From Telmatactis stephensoni (taxonomy: Eukaryota; Cnidaria; Anthozoa; Actiniaria; Isophelliidae): a stretch of DNA of 64,000 bases. The notes beneath the pieces are model-generated. The model worked only from the letters and a program-made list of their open reading frames with translations. It did not search any database and had not been told where the DNA came from. The translations under genes and the position numbers were made by a program. The DNA is taken from positions 264,003 to 328,002 of the forward strand of contig JALIZF010001459.1 of assembly GCA_029948255.1 (NCBI GenBank), in the 5' to 3' direction. This document shows, piece by piece, positions 1 to 12,044 of this stretch (positions are counted from its first letter, which is position 1; each line of letters opens with the position of its first letter).

Positions 1-122
1 GAGATCGAAATGAGCGAAATGAGCAGTTGATTCATATGAGTCGAGAGCGCGTTTATCTTCGTGGTGAATTAGCATCAAAAGAAGTGGATATAATTAAAAG
101 TTTCTTATGTGATTGTTTCTAG

Positions 123-239
123 GACGCTAAAGACCATTCGAAGGTCTTTGACCGTCTGCGAAGCTTACTGTTTCCGTCTTCAGTTTACAAGCAAGTAAAT
201 GACCTAATGTCGCGCTACGATACCTTAATTCTAGTATAA
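123..239 (+). CDS. possible terminal exon of an unidentified upstream gene
   Basis: A pyrimidine-rich stretch ending TGTTTCTAG directly precedes an open frame of 38 codons that ends in TAA at 237-239. The peptide starts DAKDHSKVFDRLRSLLF and ends DTLILV. An AATAAA signal lies 137 bp further on (376-381), as expected for a last exon. I do not recognise the protein; the peptide is charged and looks helical. The rest of the gene would lie to the left of the window. A chance open frame of this length is possible, so confidence is low. Confidence 0.35.
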   Translation, partial: DAKDHSKVFDRLRSLLFPSSVYKQVNDLMSRYDTLILV

Positions 240-589
240 TGGACTGATAAGACTAGATCATGCTGTATTGGATACGTTGAAACAGAGTATTTTATGTATA
301 TTTTGATATTCAAATATTTTAAATATATTTAGAGATTTCGAAATGTAATTTCACTAAGAAGGTTACTGTTTTTTGAATAAAATATATTTACTCTTTAAAT
401 CGTTTTATATCTATGATATGAACAAGCTTCTCAAAATGTAGGATTTGGAGGTCATTACATTTGCTTTAGAGCGCTAACACTAAAACCATGAAACAACCTA
501 GCAAATAGTAGCAAAGTTCTTTATTTGTTCTCCATAGTTTAATTAGAAGTGCGCGTAAATGTAGCTTTGGGGATTTTTACGATTAAAAA

Positions 590-1095
590 TGTACGCGTGA
601 AAGTCGGTTTTCGTATCTTTACGATGACTACTGTACGCATAAATAGTGATTTTGCGCATCTTTTCCATCACGAATATACCCGTAAATACTGGTTTTTCGC
701 ATCTTTTCCATCACGAATATATCCGTAAATACTGGTTTTGCGCATCTTTTCCATCACGAATATACCCGTAAAGATTGCTTTTGAGCATCTTTACGATGGC
801 CATTGTACGCGTAAATACTGGTTTTGCGCATCTTTTCCATCACGAATATACCCGTAAAGATTGCTTTTGCGCATCTTTACGATGACGATTATATGCGTTA
901 AGGTGAGATTTACGGATCTTTTGAGCTCCGTAAATATACCGGTAAATTATGTCTGTACCGGCACCTTTACAATCACCGTGATAGTACCGTAAATACAATC
1001 TTTACGCACTTGTAAATAATGCCGTAAAGAGGCGTAAACTATTTCTTTACGGAACCTTTGTGGATTCTTTACGGACACGTAAATACAGCTTTTCA
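590..1095. repeat. 43-bp minisatellite
   Basis: Tandem, diverged copies of a unit of about 43 bp, best preserved between about 634 and 890, where copies read TAC(C/G)CGTAAATACTGGTTTT followed by GCGCATCTTTTCCATCACGAATA. Two variants alternate: one with TTTTCCATCACGAATA and one with TTTACGATG. Towards the right the array decays into a field of TTTACGG / CCGTAAA words in both orientations up to about 1090. No coding frame is supported. Confidence 0.85.
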
Positions 1096-2175
1096 TGCTG
1101 TGAGCTTCATAGAGAGAGACGATGGCACCCTAACAAGGCAAGACTCAAATATTTCAGGTCCTACAGATGTCAGGAAAGTGATATTTGGCCTGTAGGATCC
1201 AAAGACTCTGGACTTATATAAAAAAGCTCAATTCTTAGGAAAGGGGTGAAGTGCTGTCGCTGGCAGCTGGATTCCCATCATGCTTTGCGGTGGTGGTCGT
1301 TGAGAAAATGGCATTCGTGTGCAAAATGCTTGTCCCTGTGCCCAGTGTTCGACTGCATGATGAGAAAATAACTTAAATGGATAACAAGTACTAGGACTGA
1401 ACTTTACTCTAAAAGTGTAATTTGGATACTAAATGAAATATTAATAATTCTATGAAAAGATATAAACAACTAAAGAACATGTTATGCTCCAAAATTTTGA
1501 TATGAGAAGAAAATAATTTTTTACAAATTATGAAAAAACGTGATTTGTTTTAATACATTTCAGAGGAGGCTCAATTTTATAGATTTTTAAACGGTCTAAA
1601 CTAATTTGGTCATGTATATAGACTCACAAATCATTTGATAAATTGGTTCTCTAAGTTGAGTACCTAACGGACACTTGCCCGTAATCAAATTTTCAAATTT
1701 CCAACGTTCTGGAACTCAGTTGACACTTTTGTAAAATTCACTATTAAAAATGATAGGTCCATTTTTCAATGTCATTTTTCAAAACGCAGAAAATTTGAAT
1801 AATTTTTTCAAAGAAAGTACATAGTCAAGTCACACGCACAATTTTCAATACCAATTTAACCAAACAACTCTCCAACCAACACGTCGAGAATAGTAAGACG
1901 GAAATATATTGAAATACGACAGTGAGTTATTTATCACATGTTCCAGTTATTTAAGCATTTTCAAGTGTTCTTAGACTTTACATGAATAAATAGTCAAACC
2001 TTTCTTATTTTTGAAAGATACATTTACATTGACTAGCTGCTGGTGTCAAATCTCAAATAGCCGCCCATTGTAATTTTACATTGTAAGCATTGTAATTTCA
2101 AATTTAAAAAATGAAATCCTTTTCAATAAATTTAGTTTAGCAATTGAATTTAAATCATTTAAAACTCACTTCCCA

Positions 2176-2335
2176 GAGGGGTGGCCGGGGGGCTCCATTG
2201 TAAAAGTATCAAGTGTGCTCGTCGTATCTCAGGGATAAAAATCAGTGATTTGGTATCTTTCAACTGAAGGTGTTTAAATTTAAATTTCAAATTTTTGCAT
2301 TTCCTCGTATCTTTTAAGGTATCAAAAGAGCCCAT
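2176..2335. mobile_element. partial copy of a short inverted-repeat element
   Basis: The sequence GGCCGGGGGGCTCCATTGTAAAAG, then GTGCTCGTCGTATCTC and GGTATCTTT, is the reverse-complement relative of the right half of the element at 12045-12417. A matching opposite end was not found nearby, so this is probably a truncated copy. Confidence 0.5.
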
Positions 2336-2773
2336 TGCTTATTATCAAGTTCTCAAAATGAAGAAATATCAAAAAAGAAGAAAAAGAAAAAAAAAACAAA
2401 AAAACAGTATCATTACTAAATTAACAATTTAATGAAATTTATATCTAGAATATCATTTTAAATGTTTTGTTTTAACATTAAAATTGTTGACCCTATTCAT
2501 CTCTGCGTGCCCGCAGAAAAATTCATCAAATTTTAGCCGGAGAAATAAAATGGAGACATTTTCCCTACTCGGTGTTTATGGTAGACCAGCCGTTTTTAAC
2601 GCAAAGTAAAATCTACAGTTAATCTCCTAGTCCCCTATTTCTAGAACCCTTTTTCAGTACTCTTTAGTTCTGTAGGGCTTTTTATTTCGCATATTTTTTA
2701 GGGAAAATAATATCTTACCTCAACTGAATTTTTCCAATCTTTTCGTGCAAAATTCTAAATATTCACAATCTCT

Positions 2774-5265
2774 ACACAGGAATACCAATTCTCTATTTCA
2801 CCAAATATCACTATCAGTACCGACGGTATACATTTGGTAAGGGGACCTCATCTTCTTTTCACAATCCAAAGAGCAAAGTGTTATTTTACTATGATGTATT
2901 TTGACGCGATTTTAAACCCAGACACTAAGCCAGTGGTTTATCAGCAACGGCTACTTGCTGCTTGTGTATGATGTCAAAACATCCCGCATAAATTCTAAAA
3001 TGTCTAATTGATATCCTGGATCACTTTGTATCATTTTGAGACCACAAAAAAGGGGAAGGATCGCTCTATAAGACACTATAATTAGAACCAATTTATGTTG
3101 ATCCGTTTTAAAAGAAGTGATGTTTGAATAATGGTATTTTCTTCAGGCCCCAATGTACTTCAAGTTCAAATCTAAATTACAAACCTTTAGAAATGTCAAA
3201 ATTAGCTAAATTTGTAATAATTTGAAAGCTCATTTACCACTTCTTCTTATTCGTTAGAGAATTCATTTCTGCATCTCAATACAATCACCAAAAATTAGCT
3301 TCGTTTCCAGCATCAATTTTGTACAAATTCACGATGTTTGAACACAGGGATACCAATTGTCTATTTCACCAAATGTCACCATCAGTACCGACGGTAATAC
3401 ATTTGGTGAAGGGGCCTCTTAAAAAAATCTGATAAAATATTCACGATGTTTTACACAGGAATACCAATTATCCGTTTCACCAAACGTCACCATCAGTACC
3501 GTCGGTAAAACATTTGGTGAGGGGGCCTCTTCTTTTGGAGTCTAATCTGAAATATACACGATCCTTTACACAGGAATACCGATTGTCTATTTCACCAAAT
3601 GTCACCATCAGTACCGACGGTGATACATTTGGTGAAGGGGCCTCTTCAAAAAGTCTGAAAAACATTCACGATATTTTAACACAGGGATACCGATTGTCTA
3701 TTTCACCAAATGTCACCAACAGTACCGACGGTAATACATTTGGTGAAGGGGCCTCTTAAAAAAGTCTGATAAAACATTCACGATGTTTTAACACAGGGAT
3801 ACCGATTGTCTATTTCACCAAATGTCACCATCGGTACCGACGGTGATTCATTTGGTGAGGGGGTGTCTTTAAAAAATCTGATAAAACATTCATGATGTTT
3901 TACACAGGAATACCAATTATCAGTTTCACCAAACGTCACCATCAGTACCGACGGTGATACATTTGGTAAGGGGGTCTCTTCTTTTGCAGTCTAATAAAAT
4001 ATTCACGATCTTTTACACAGGAATACCGATTGTTCATTTCACCAAACGTCACCATCAGTACCGTCGGTAATCATTTGGTGAGGGGGCCTCTTCTTTAGAA
4101 GTCTAATAAAATATTAACGATCTTTTACGCAGTAATACCGATTGTCTATTTCACCAAACGTCACCATCAGTACCGACGGTGATACATTTGGTGAGAGGGT
4201 CTCTTAAAAAATTCTGATAAAATATTCACGATGTTTTACACAGGAATACCAATTATCAGTTTCACCAAACGTCACCATCAGTACCGTCGGTAATACATTT
4301 GGTAAGGGGGTCTCTCCTCTCGAAGTCAGATAAAATATTCGCTGTTTTACACAGGAATACCGATTGGCAATTCCACCAAACGTCACCATCAGTACCGTCG
4401 GTAATACATTTGGTAAGGGGGTCTCTTCTCTCGAAGTCAGATAAAATATTCACCGCTGTTTTACACAGGGATACCGATTGGCAATTTCACCAAACGTCAC
4501 CATCAGTACCGTCGGTAATACATTTGGTAAGGGGGTCTCTCCTCTCGAAGTCAGATAAAATATTCGCTGTTTTACACAGGAATACCGATTGGCAATTTCA
4601 CCAAACGTCACCATCAGTACCGTCGGTAATACATTTGGTAAGGGGGTCTCTTCTCTCGAAGTCAGATAAAATATTCGCTGTTTTACACAGGAATACCGAT
4701 TGGCAATTTCACCAAACGTCACCATCAGTACCGTCGGTAATACATTTGGTGAGGGGTCCTCTTAAAAAAATCTGATAAAATATTCACGATGTTTTACACA
4801 GGAATACCAATTGGCTATTTCACCAAATGTCACCATCGGTACCGACGGTGAAACATTTGGTGAACGGGCCTCTTAAAAAATCTAATAAATATATAGACAA
4901 AGTTTTAACGTAGTAATAATCGGTATTCCTGTGTTAAAGCAACGTGAATATGTTATCGACTTCAAGAAAAGAGGCCCCCTCACCAAATGTATCACCGACG
5001 GTACTGATGGTGACATTTGGTGATTTTTACACAGTAATACCAATGGTCTATTTCACCAAATGTCACCATCAGTACCGTCGGTGATACATTTGGTGAGGGG
5101 GCCTCTTGTCTTAAAGACTCATAATATATTCACGTATTTTACACAGGAATACCAATTATCAGTTTCACCAAATGTCCCCATCAGTACCGTTGGATATACA
5201 TTTGGTGAGGGGGGCCCTTCAAAAAATCTGCAAGTATATATTTCTTCTCTTGAAAACTGATCAGT
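2774..5265. repeat. palindrome-bearing ~112-bp satellite array
   Basis: Fourteen consecutive units from about 3344 to 4885 at a spacing of 109-115 bp. One solitary diverged unit lies upstream (2774-2870), one unit is inverted (about 4913-5022), and two more direct units follow (5029-5245). Each unit starts ACACAGG(A/G)ATACC and has a core of TTTCACCAAATGTCACC, CAGTACCG, CGGT and ACATTTGGTGA. The core is a nested palindrome: CACCAAATGT pairs with ACATTTGGTG, and ACCG(A/T)CGGT pairs with itself. Because some units are exactly 111 or 114 bp, spurious repetitive reading frames run through the array on both strands; I do not treat them as genes. Confidence 0.93.
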
Positions 5266-5339
5266 TCAAGATGTTTAAACAAAGTAGTGTTTAAAACTAA
5301 CGTAATATCCTTCATCATCCTTTTTTTAATTATATGCAC

Positions 5340-5420
5340 AGTTCTTGCATATTAATTACTTGTACCATCTGTACCGACGGTAAATACAATTTCACCATCC
5401 GTACAGATGGTCTATTTTGG
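5340..5420. repeat. degenerate satellite core
   Basis: TGTACCATCTGTACCGACGGTAAATAC followed by TTTCACCATCCGTACAGATGGT. This keeps the ACCGACGGT centre of the satellite core and a second inverted word, outside the regular array. It may be an ancestral or decayed unit. Confidence 0.5.
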
Positions 5421-6484
5421 ACAACCCTCCAAGAATGTCCAACGAGAAGGTTAATCGCTGCACTTGAAATAACTTTTACTTTTCTACCACAGTTGTTGTA
5501 ATCCACTTGTGTACGGTACGATTTCCCGCCAATTCCGTACGCAAATAATTGCGTACGTTCTTTTACTTGTTCCTTTACTTCCTCTTCTGGCTGTCACATA
5601 GTCGCAAGATTGAATTCATGAATGATAGCATACAGGAATCTGATTTTAATATGGTGGTACTGACTGGGATCGCCACACGAGAAGATTAGTCGCTGCACTT
5701 GAAACTGACCTCCCGTTTCGTGAATGGTTTGTCACATACATGTTATGCCGTCATTTCAAATGGAACTAATAAACAGACACTGTGTGAAGAAACAATTCAT
5801 AAGTGGAAAACTTCTTCTATGTTGTAAACACAGCGAGCGTCAGCCTTAATTGTAAAGGGATGGCTGTAGTCAACATTATATATAATAAATGAAAAATATA
5901 AAATATATTTATAGTGTTCATTGTTGTGCAAAATACTGAGAAGTCTTGACAGTCGGCAATTCCCGCTGGATGAAAAACATTCATAGAATATTCAAAGTAA
6001 ACGTTTATTCTAGATTAATTGTTAGTTGTCTTAATCTAAAAAGAGAAAAATTATAAAATTAACATGTAAGGAATCGGAGTCAGTCATTTTGTCGAAGATT
6101 TGAATTACAAATTTCAAACTGAATATATCATAGCCAAATTGAAATACACTAACTTTCATTTCTCAAACGGCCTCTCGAAATTAATATATTTTCAGAATAA
6201 AAAATACAACTAGATGTTTCAAGTCGTACCTGGCCTTCGGTAGGGACTGCAAATGGAGGGGGCTAATTTGAGCAGGGGCTGTGTATTTCCAAAAAAATAA
6301 CCTTGTAGATATGGGACCACCCTACGAGTACAGCCCTCGCGCGCCGTAAACCCTGTACGTGGCTTATAAGATACTTTCGTTGAGTGTATATTACTATCTT
6401 TGTAATTTAGAGCTTTTATTTCTATATGGAGGGATTTCACGGCAGCCATGTCTGTGGTCAAAATAATAGTTTTAAAAATAACTG

Positions 6485-6740
6485 TTTGTTTAAGTGTCCA
6501 AGTCTTCTAGCGCTTGCGCACTAATTGGGGGACACTGTACTCTCTCACACACTACCTCTACATTAAATATTTTGCAAATAATCACTCGACTCACATGTTG
6601 ATTTTTGCTGAGGGAGGAAAAACCGGAGAACCCGGAGAAAAAACCCTCGTGGCATGGTAGAGAACAACACATCAAACAATTGCAAACTCAATTCACATAT
6701 GGTCCAGGCGCTCGAGCTGGGACTCGAACCCGGACCATAG
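6485..6740 (-). mobile_element. tRNA-derived SINE, minus strand
   Basis: Read on the minus strand, the right end holds a Pol III B-box-like segment (GGTTCGAGTCCC, about 6720-6731). A body follows with the motif TTTTTTCTCCGGGTTCTCCGG then TTTTTCCTCCCTCAG (about 6611-6645), and a distal part has GTGCGCAAGCGCTAGAAGACT. The same body motif occurs in the SINE at 43905-44075, and the same distal part at 22955-23035. This is shared-repeat evidence that it is a dispersed element rather than a gene. Confidence 0.7.
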
Positions 6741-7024
6741 CGATTATAATGGGATTAAAAACATGACGACATGACGGGTGAAGGTTCACTACAGTAATTT
6801 TAAGGAATGCAATAATAATGTCATGATAATTACTTTTTGGTTTAGTTGAAAGCACTGGTAATTGTTGGCATCATTGTAAAATCCCAGCAGCGAAGCTTGG
6901 TAGCCCCACAAATTCTCATAACCTAGGACAAGCGGTAATGATACATGAAAAACTGTGAGCTGGTAAGTTTTGTGTACAGGGTCCCACTGAAGTTACCAAA
7001 GCTTCTGCCAGAATAGCTTGCGTT

Positions 7025-7150
7025 GCGGCCCTAGGGAGGGGGAGGGGAGGGGAAGGGGAAGAGGAGAAGGGGAGGGGGACTGTGGAGGAGGGAAGGGAGA
7101 GAAAGAAGGGCCCTCCCTTCTTCCTTCCTTCTCTCCCTTCCCTCCGTCTG
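7025..7150. repeat. G-rich then C/T-rich low-complexity tract
   Basis: Runs of GGGGAGGGGAGGGGAAGGGG followed by GGGAAGGGAGAGAAAGAAGGGCC and its near-complement CTTCCTTCCTTCTCTCCCTTCC. The second half forms an imperfect hairpin and the first is a candidate G-quadruplex. The short reading frame across it has only biased composition and is not a gene. Confidence 0.7.
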
Positions 7151-7391
7151 AAACTCGGGACCTCTGGGCTACGAATCCGACCTCTTATAAACCACTATAG
7201 TCCACTGTAACTTCGACAAAAAAGCACTAACGGGTCGTCGTTTTTGTCCAAGCAGGAAGAGGTGACAGAAAAGGATGACGACGACTAGGAGAGGAAGGAA
7301 AGAGGGAAAAAGGACCAAAAGATAAAAGGAAAGAGAAGCCTACATTCTATGACAATGTTCGAGGTCTCATTAAAACTGGAATTACCTTTAC

Positions 7392-7520
7392 GTGGTACGT
7401 CCCAACTCATTTGTATTACAGGTTTCCCTTTATAAATGAAGTCTACAATGTGGACGTTTTCTGGGTCTCCAGCTAAAAATTTGCAGCCTTTGAAATCTAA
7501 GTGTCTGCAGTACGAAACTT
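7392..7520 (-). CDS. candidate 129-bp exon of gene 0
   Basis: Phase 1 on both sides and exactly 43 codons long. The peptide has two cysteines five residues apart and ends PVIQMSWDVP, which could be the start of a fibronectin-type fold, but I do not recognise the domain with confidence. Confidence 0.4.
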
Positions 7521-10500
7521 CTGCAGATGAAACAAAAAGGTATTATATTATAAAGGCTAGTTCACACTAGCGTCGGATTCGGAATCGGAAGCAGAAAACA
7601 AAGGAAAAGACAAAAGAGTTAAGTCAAGCGTGTGACATAAGACATCGACATAAGCATCGCAAGAAGCATAAGACCAAGCATAAGCATAATCAAAGACAAA
7701 GGAAGGAACAAAGAAAAACACCTTTCTTTTGTATTCTAATCCCTAAATTCTTTGTTGTTTTCTTACGATTCCGATTCTGATTCCGACGCTAGTGTGAACC
7801 AGCCTTAATTGGACTGCTTTAGCGTAAAGTTATTCGTCTTTCCGACAAAGCTCCAAGCATAATCCTATCGGGTGGTCTCTTCGCCATTACTGCCTGCATT
7901 TTCCGATCCCAATAAGCAGGAGCCCCTCAGCTGGCCTGAATGGTGTCCTAAATGGAGAACTTAGAGCTAGTCTCACTTAGAGCGCATTCGATTGGCCCTA
8001 TTTCGAAATAGGAGTACACCGAATAGTGATACTTCAAATCGCTTATTCCAGCAAATAAGAAAATCACAAATTGCTTCTTGTATTATAATAAAGCAAGGAG
8101 TTTCTTCATTTAAATGTGGAATTTGAATTTAAATTTACCACTCTAACAATTTATGGATGATATTCCGTGTATTCTCATTCCGGAATGCGACAGGTGCGCT
8201 AAAGACGCGACTATCAACATTTCATCTATTATTATAAGTAATACCATGACCCTGAGGGATATTAGTGATTAAATGTCCCCGAAGCCGAGGGAGGTTTAGT
8301 GGAACTTTAGTCGCACCTTCGACAAAAAACGCCAAAAATCCAGTCTAGTGTGGACGGAAGGCCTTATTAATCGTATCAAAAGACGTCTTTTCGAATTTAT
8401 CCTGTTAAGTGTGGACGTACCCTGAGCTGCGGTCATCATTGTGGTCTCAGTTTGAACTAACACGGTCGGTTACGGCACGGTTACGTCAGGAATTTCGAAT
8501 GTTTTTATAGACATCACGACACTGATATGGTCACGGCACGGTTACGGCAGGAATTTCAAATGTTTTTATAGGCAACACGACACTGACACGATCACGGCAC
8601 GGTTACGGCAGGAATTTCGAATGTTTTCATAGACATCACAGCACTGACACGGTCACAGCACGACGCGGTCCGTTTCACACACATACACCTATTTCAAAAA
8701 AGGTTGTCACCGCTAAGAGCGATAGGCGATAGTAATAGGTCATTCCAAGACCGCAAAGCAATTGATTTACATATGAATAGCCAAATATTTGATGGAAGAG
8801 TGTAAAGAAAGATTTAGGATGGCTTAATTAAGAAATCAATAGTGCTTTGCGGTCTTGGAATGACCTATTACCTATCGCCTATCGCTCTTGGCGGTGACAA
8901 CCATTTTTGAAATAGGTCTATACACATTCAGCATGTTGACCGATATCTTATCTGTGGGTTAACCGCGTAGTTAATATTAATAAGGACTGACAGATCGTGA
9001 TTTTAGCCGCATTCCTTTAATCTAATCTTAAAACCTATTAACACTCCCAAAAAAGCACTGTTCTTGCAATCTGGATTATTATACTCCAATAATAACTGAA
9101 TGAGATCAGTTTCAACCTAAAACTGAATTGGAATTAAAATATTGTTTTGGACTAAAAAAGTACAATGGAATGCGACTTTGGTATTTTGAATGGAAACGGT
9201 TGATCTTTACATTTTAAATATACATTTTACGGGTTAAATGAAATGACTATTTATAATTATGTTGCACGAATTTAGTGATTGTACTTTAGTGCTAAAAAGT
9301 TAGTGAAGTTTCACGGGTTAAGTGCGACCACTAACAACAATAATCATTCATCACTTTAGTCTCAATTCATGTACAAGTATATTTAAAAACTCCTAAAAAA
9401 AGATAATAGAAAATTCCCAATATGAATACAAGAAATTTGAATTGGTTACTGGTGGCTTAAATATGATCACGTCCATAATTCATATAAAAATATTCTACTT
9501 ATTTTTTGTACAACAAAAACAAAAGGAAACTTGTTTTTTCACAGCATCAGTTGATTTGTGAGCGAATAATCAGAGTAACATAAATATTAATTTAATTCTA
9601 ACCCCCGTGATGGCTTTTCAGTTATGGTTCCCGCAGCTCCATGCTTTTGTGATAGATAATGTGGTTATATATAAAGTCAACATTAATTGATTAGGCACTA
9701 AGTATGTTTACGTATTTAGTATTATATTAAATTAATTAAATTAATTGATGTACATTATATCACCATATATAAGATTCAATGATCAAGTTTATATTCAATT
9801 CCATTCAAATATTCCATATATATATATATATTTTATAGAGAGTGAAATTTTATGACAGATTTTTATATTATATTGTACTGTATTGTATTGTTAAATGTAT
9901 GTAAATGTATATTTATATAGTATATTTATTGGGGTATAGTTTACAATGAGGATTCAGTTCCTCCCTTCTATGGCCCTGTTGTAGTAGTAATGTTATTTAT
10001 TACAATTACAATAAAGTTATTATATATTATTATATAGCTTTAATATGATATCAGCCCTCAAAGTTGTTATCGCGTTGAAGACATCTTAACAATCTGATAA
10101 TCATATATAAATATCATGTTTTTGAGCTACTAAACAGACAGTCGCTTTTTATGGATCGGTTTTTGTGTGATAGAAACGTGGCTTCAGGATTGTCAGATTT
10201 CGAGGTTTTATTGCACTGAAGTCATATTAATTATTAAAATAATTATCTGAAATTAATTGATTAAGTTGTCTTCAACGCGATAACAACTTTGAGGGCTGAT
10301 ATCATAAGTTATATGGCATTTTACATATTAAAGGTGTTTGAAGTTTGAGTTAATGATGAGAATTTTAATAAGATACTATGGCTCTTTCTACCGGCCCTTG
10401 GGAGGCACTCAATCTGAAAATGGTTGGGTGTGTGCGGCGCCGCGGCTTAGACCGGAGATACCCCAAAACGTCTGCCACAAATCGGAAAAAATAACCACCG

Positions 10501-11532
10501 TTTCTACGATTCCTAGATAGGAAAAGTGAATTTTGAAAGCTTATTGTTTACTTACTATCGGAAAATTCATTAATTTATTCTATTCCAAAACAGGATTATA
10601 TCCATTCTACGAGCTTACAACCCGGTTCCTGACGTGCTGCACATCCATATTAGCAAAATATTAAGAGCACCTTCGCCCCTTCAGAGTCTTCAGGATTTTG
10701 ACGCTCTTTAATTTCTGCACTCAATCAACAAAATTAAGAAATACCCTCCAGTTCATGGTTTGAGAACTCCTCTTGGGGAGCAAGGGCTATGGGCATGCTA
10801 TCAAGCCTTTAATTTCTCTTAGTTTTGTAAACAAAACACTCATTAAAACAAATGTATCATGTTATCCTACCTATTCCTTCTAAAGGCTTTCCACATACGT
10901 TTCTGTCATCATCTACAAACATAAAATAATCTGTGAAGCTAATTTTTTAATTGATAACTCACCAAATCAGCAGCTATGAGGATGTGTGAAAATTGTTGCT
11001 AAAATTCCGGTGAAACAGCTATAAATTAGACCTTTTTGCCGTAACACACTTCGTGCATCTTGAAACAAAGAATCGAAATGAATCGTAGAATGTGCGAAAT
11101 GTGAACTCCTTTTGTTTGAAATAGAACTTCCTTTTGTCTTCCAATCAAGAATACATTTATAATATGGCTCCAAGTTCTGTTGCTCGGAGCTTATTTTTAT
11201 GCGTTCTTGATTGAAAAACAAAGGGAAGTTTCATTTTAAACAAAAGAAGTTCACATTCCGCACATTCTAAGATGCATTGTTTCAAGATGCACGAAGTTGG
11301 AAAATAGTGTTACGGCAAAAAGGTCTAAAAGTGTGGGTGTAACAAAGAATACGTTATTGATTCCGCCGCGTTGAGAACTCGTGGCTGTGGTACTGTGCAG
11401 TACTAGTGTGCTGAGATTCTGTGAAACGTTAGCTCGTGGATTCTTCTTACCTTGAGCAAGTAAGCCATTGCCATATCGAAAAACAGTTAATAAAACTACT
11501 AAAGCAAAGCAATGTCTTCTATAGGGTTCCAT
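7392..11532 (-). CDS. putative secreted-protein gene 0, paralogous promoter and signal exon
   Basis: The best-supported part is the first exon, 11451-11532. It starts ATG (MEPYRRHC), runs through a hydrophobic core (FALVVLLTVF) and ends LLAQ at a CAAG|GTAAGA donor in phase 1. Its length (82 bp) and end match the signal exons of genes C and D, and a TATAAATA lies 63 bp upstream as in gene C. Two downstream candidates have good splice sites in the same phase: 10871-10912 (DDRNVCGKPLEGI) and 7392-7520 (contains SYCRHLDFKGCKF and ends SWDVP). The second candidate opens with a TTTCATCTGCAG acceptor and closes with CCAC|GTAAAG. I see no Ig exon, stop codon or polyadenylation site joined to them, so the gene may be incomplete or decayed. 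An in-frame ATG also exists at 11551-11553, upstream of the chosen start. Confidence 0.35.
7553..7806. mobile_element. MITE with ~38-bp inverted repeats
   Basis: Left end AAGGCTAGTTCACACTAGCG and right end GCTAGTGTGAACCAGCCTT are reverse complements with few mismatches. They extend inward through GTCGGATTCGGAATCGG. The interior is A/G-rich with repeated CATAAG words and has no coding capacity. It lies about 30 bp beyond the candidate exon at 7392-7520. Confidence 0.75.
8450..8680. repeat. tandem ~62-bp CACGGTTACGGCAGG repeat
   Basis: Three successive copies of GGCACGGTTACG(G/T)CAGGAATTTC followed by AATGTTTTTATAGACATCAC. The end CGTTTCACAC and the interior words recur in single-copy form at 39950-40070 and inverted at 44425-44534, so this is an internally amplified member of a dispersed family. 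Confidence 0.75.
8687..8920. mobile_element. MITE with long inverted repeats
   Basis: Left arm ACCTATTTCAAAAAAGGTTG continues through AGAGCGATAGGCGATAG and GGTCATTCCAAGACCGCAAA. The right arm mirrors it (TTTGCGGTCTTGGAATGACC ... CAACCATTTTTGAAATAGG). Arms are about 80 bp around a short AT-rich loop. No coding capacity. Confidence 0.85.
10045..10305. mobile_element. MITE with ~37-bp inverted repeats
   Basis: Left arm GATATCAGCCCTCAAAGTTG then TTATCGCGTTGAAGAC; right arm GTCTTCAACGCGATAACAAC then TTTGAGGGCTGATATC. The arms are nearly perfect. The interior is AT-rich and non-coding. Confidence 0.85.
10871..10912 (-). CDS. candidate 42-bp exon of gene 0
   Basis: Flanked by TTTTATGTTTGTAG on the acceptor side and G|GTAGGAT on the donor side, both in phase 1. 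It encodes DDRNVCGKPLEGI. It is short enough to be chance. Confidence 0.25.
11451..11532 (-). CDS. signal-peptide exon of gene 0
   Basis: 27 codons plus one base: basic start, LVVLLTVF core, then GLLAQ before the donor. It aligns residue for residue with the signal exon of gene C (VVVLLTVFL...LAQ). Confidence 0.6.
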
Positions 11533-11594
11533 TCCACAGCAAAACGTATTCAAAAGAGCTTCGAATTCTTAGTGTTTGGAGATCTAAACGCCTC

Positions 11595-11602
11595 TATTTA
11601 TA
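11595..11602 (-). promoter_or_regulatory. TATA box, gene 0
   Basis: TATAAATA on the minus strand, 63 bp before the ATG. The stretch between them (AGAGCTTCGAATTC on the plus strand) is related to the same stretch upstream of gene A (AGAAGAGCTTCTCC). Confidence 0.5.
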
Positions 11603-12044
11603 CTGAATTAAGGAGTAAAAGGTAAAGGTAAAGCTCTGTATTTAACGTCGAAAGTTCCTTTAGCTACAACACGCAACGCTATAAGCTAGTCTCCCAGGAA
11701 GCCGACAGTGAGCTCAGTAATGACAGGCGCAGCAGTTCACCACTTTCGTCGGATCGCCGCTGTGTCCGGAGTTCGACTCTTCCCGGCTGAGAACATACAG
11801 ATAATCTATTAATGTTGTCTAGATAAAAAGACATCTAGACATTTCATGTCTTATTAAAGATTAATCATGTCATTATTAAATATTCAACATTTTAGCGCAA
11901 ACGGAAAGAGCTTGCTTAGTTACGCATTCATGGGTTCTGTAGATTCCACGTGCACATACCATATTTCGCGCAAGCGAAAAATGAATATTTAATGAGACAT
12001 GTGACATTTAGGTGCTGTTTACATGGAGGTAAGTTGTCCTTAGT

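Noticed and set aside
4299..4775. 158-residue frame of four near-identical 37-residue repeats on the plus strand, with mirrored frames on the minus strand
   Set aside because: It is the 111-bp satellite read in frame. The repeat length happens to be a multiple of three, and the frames on both strands are equally open.
590..5265. CRISPR array
   Set aside because: Spacing is tandem without unique spacers, units diverge gradually, and the surrounding DNA is eukaryotic.
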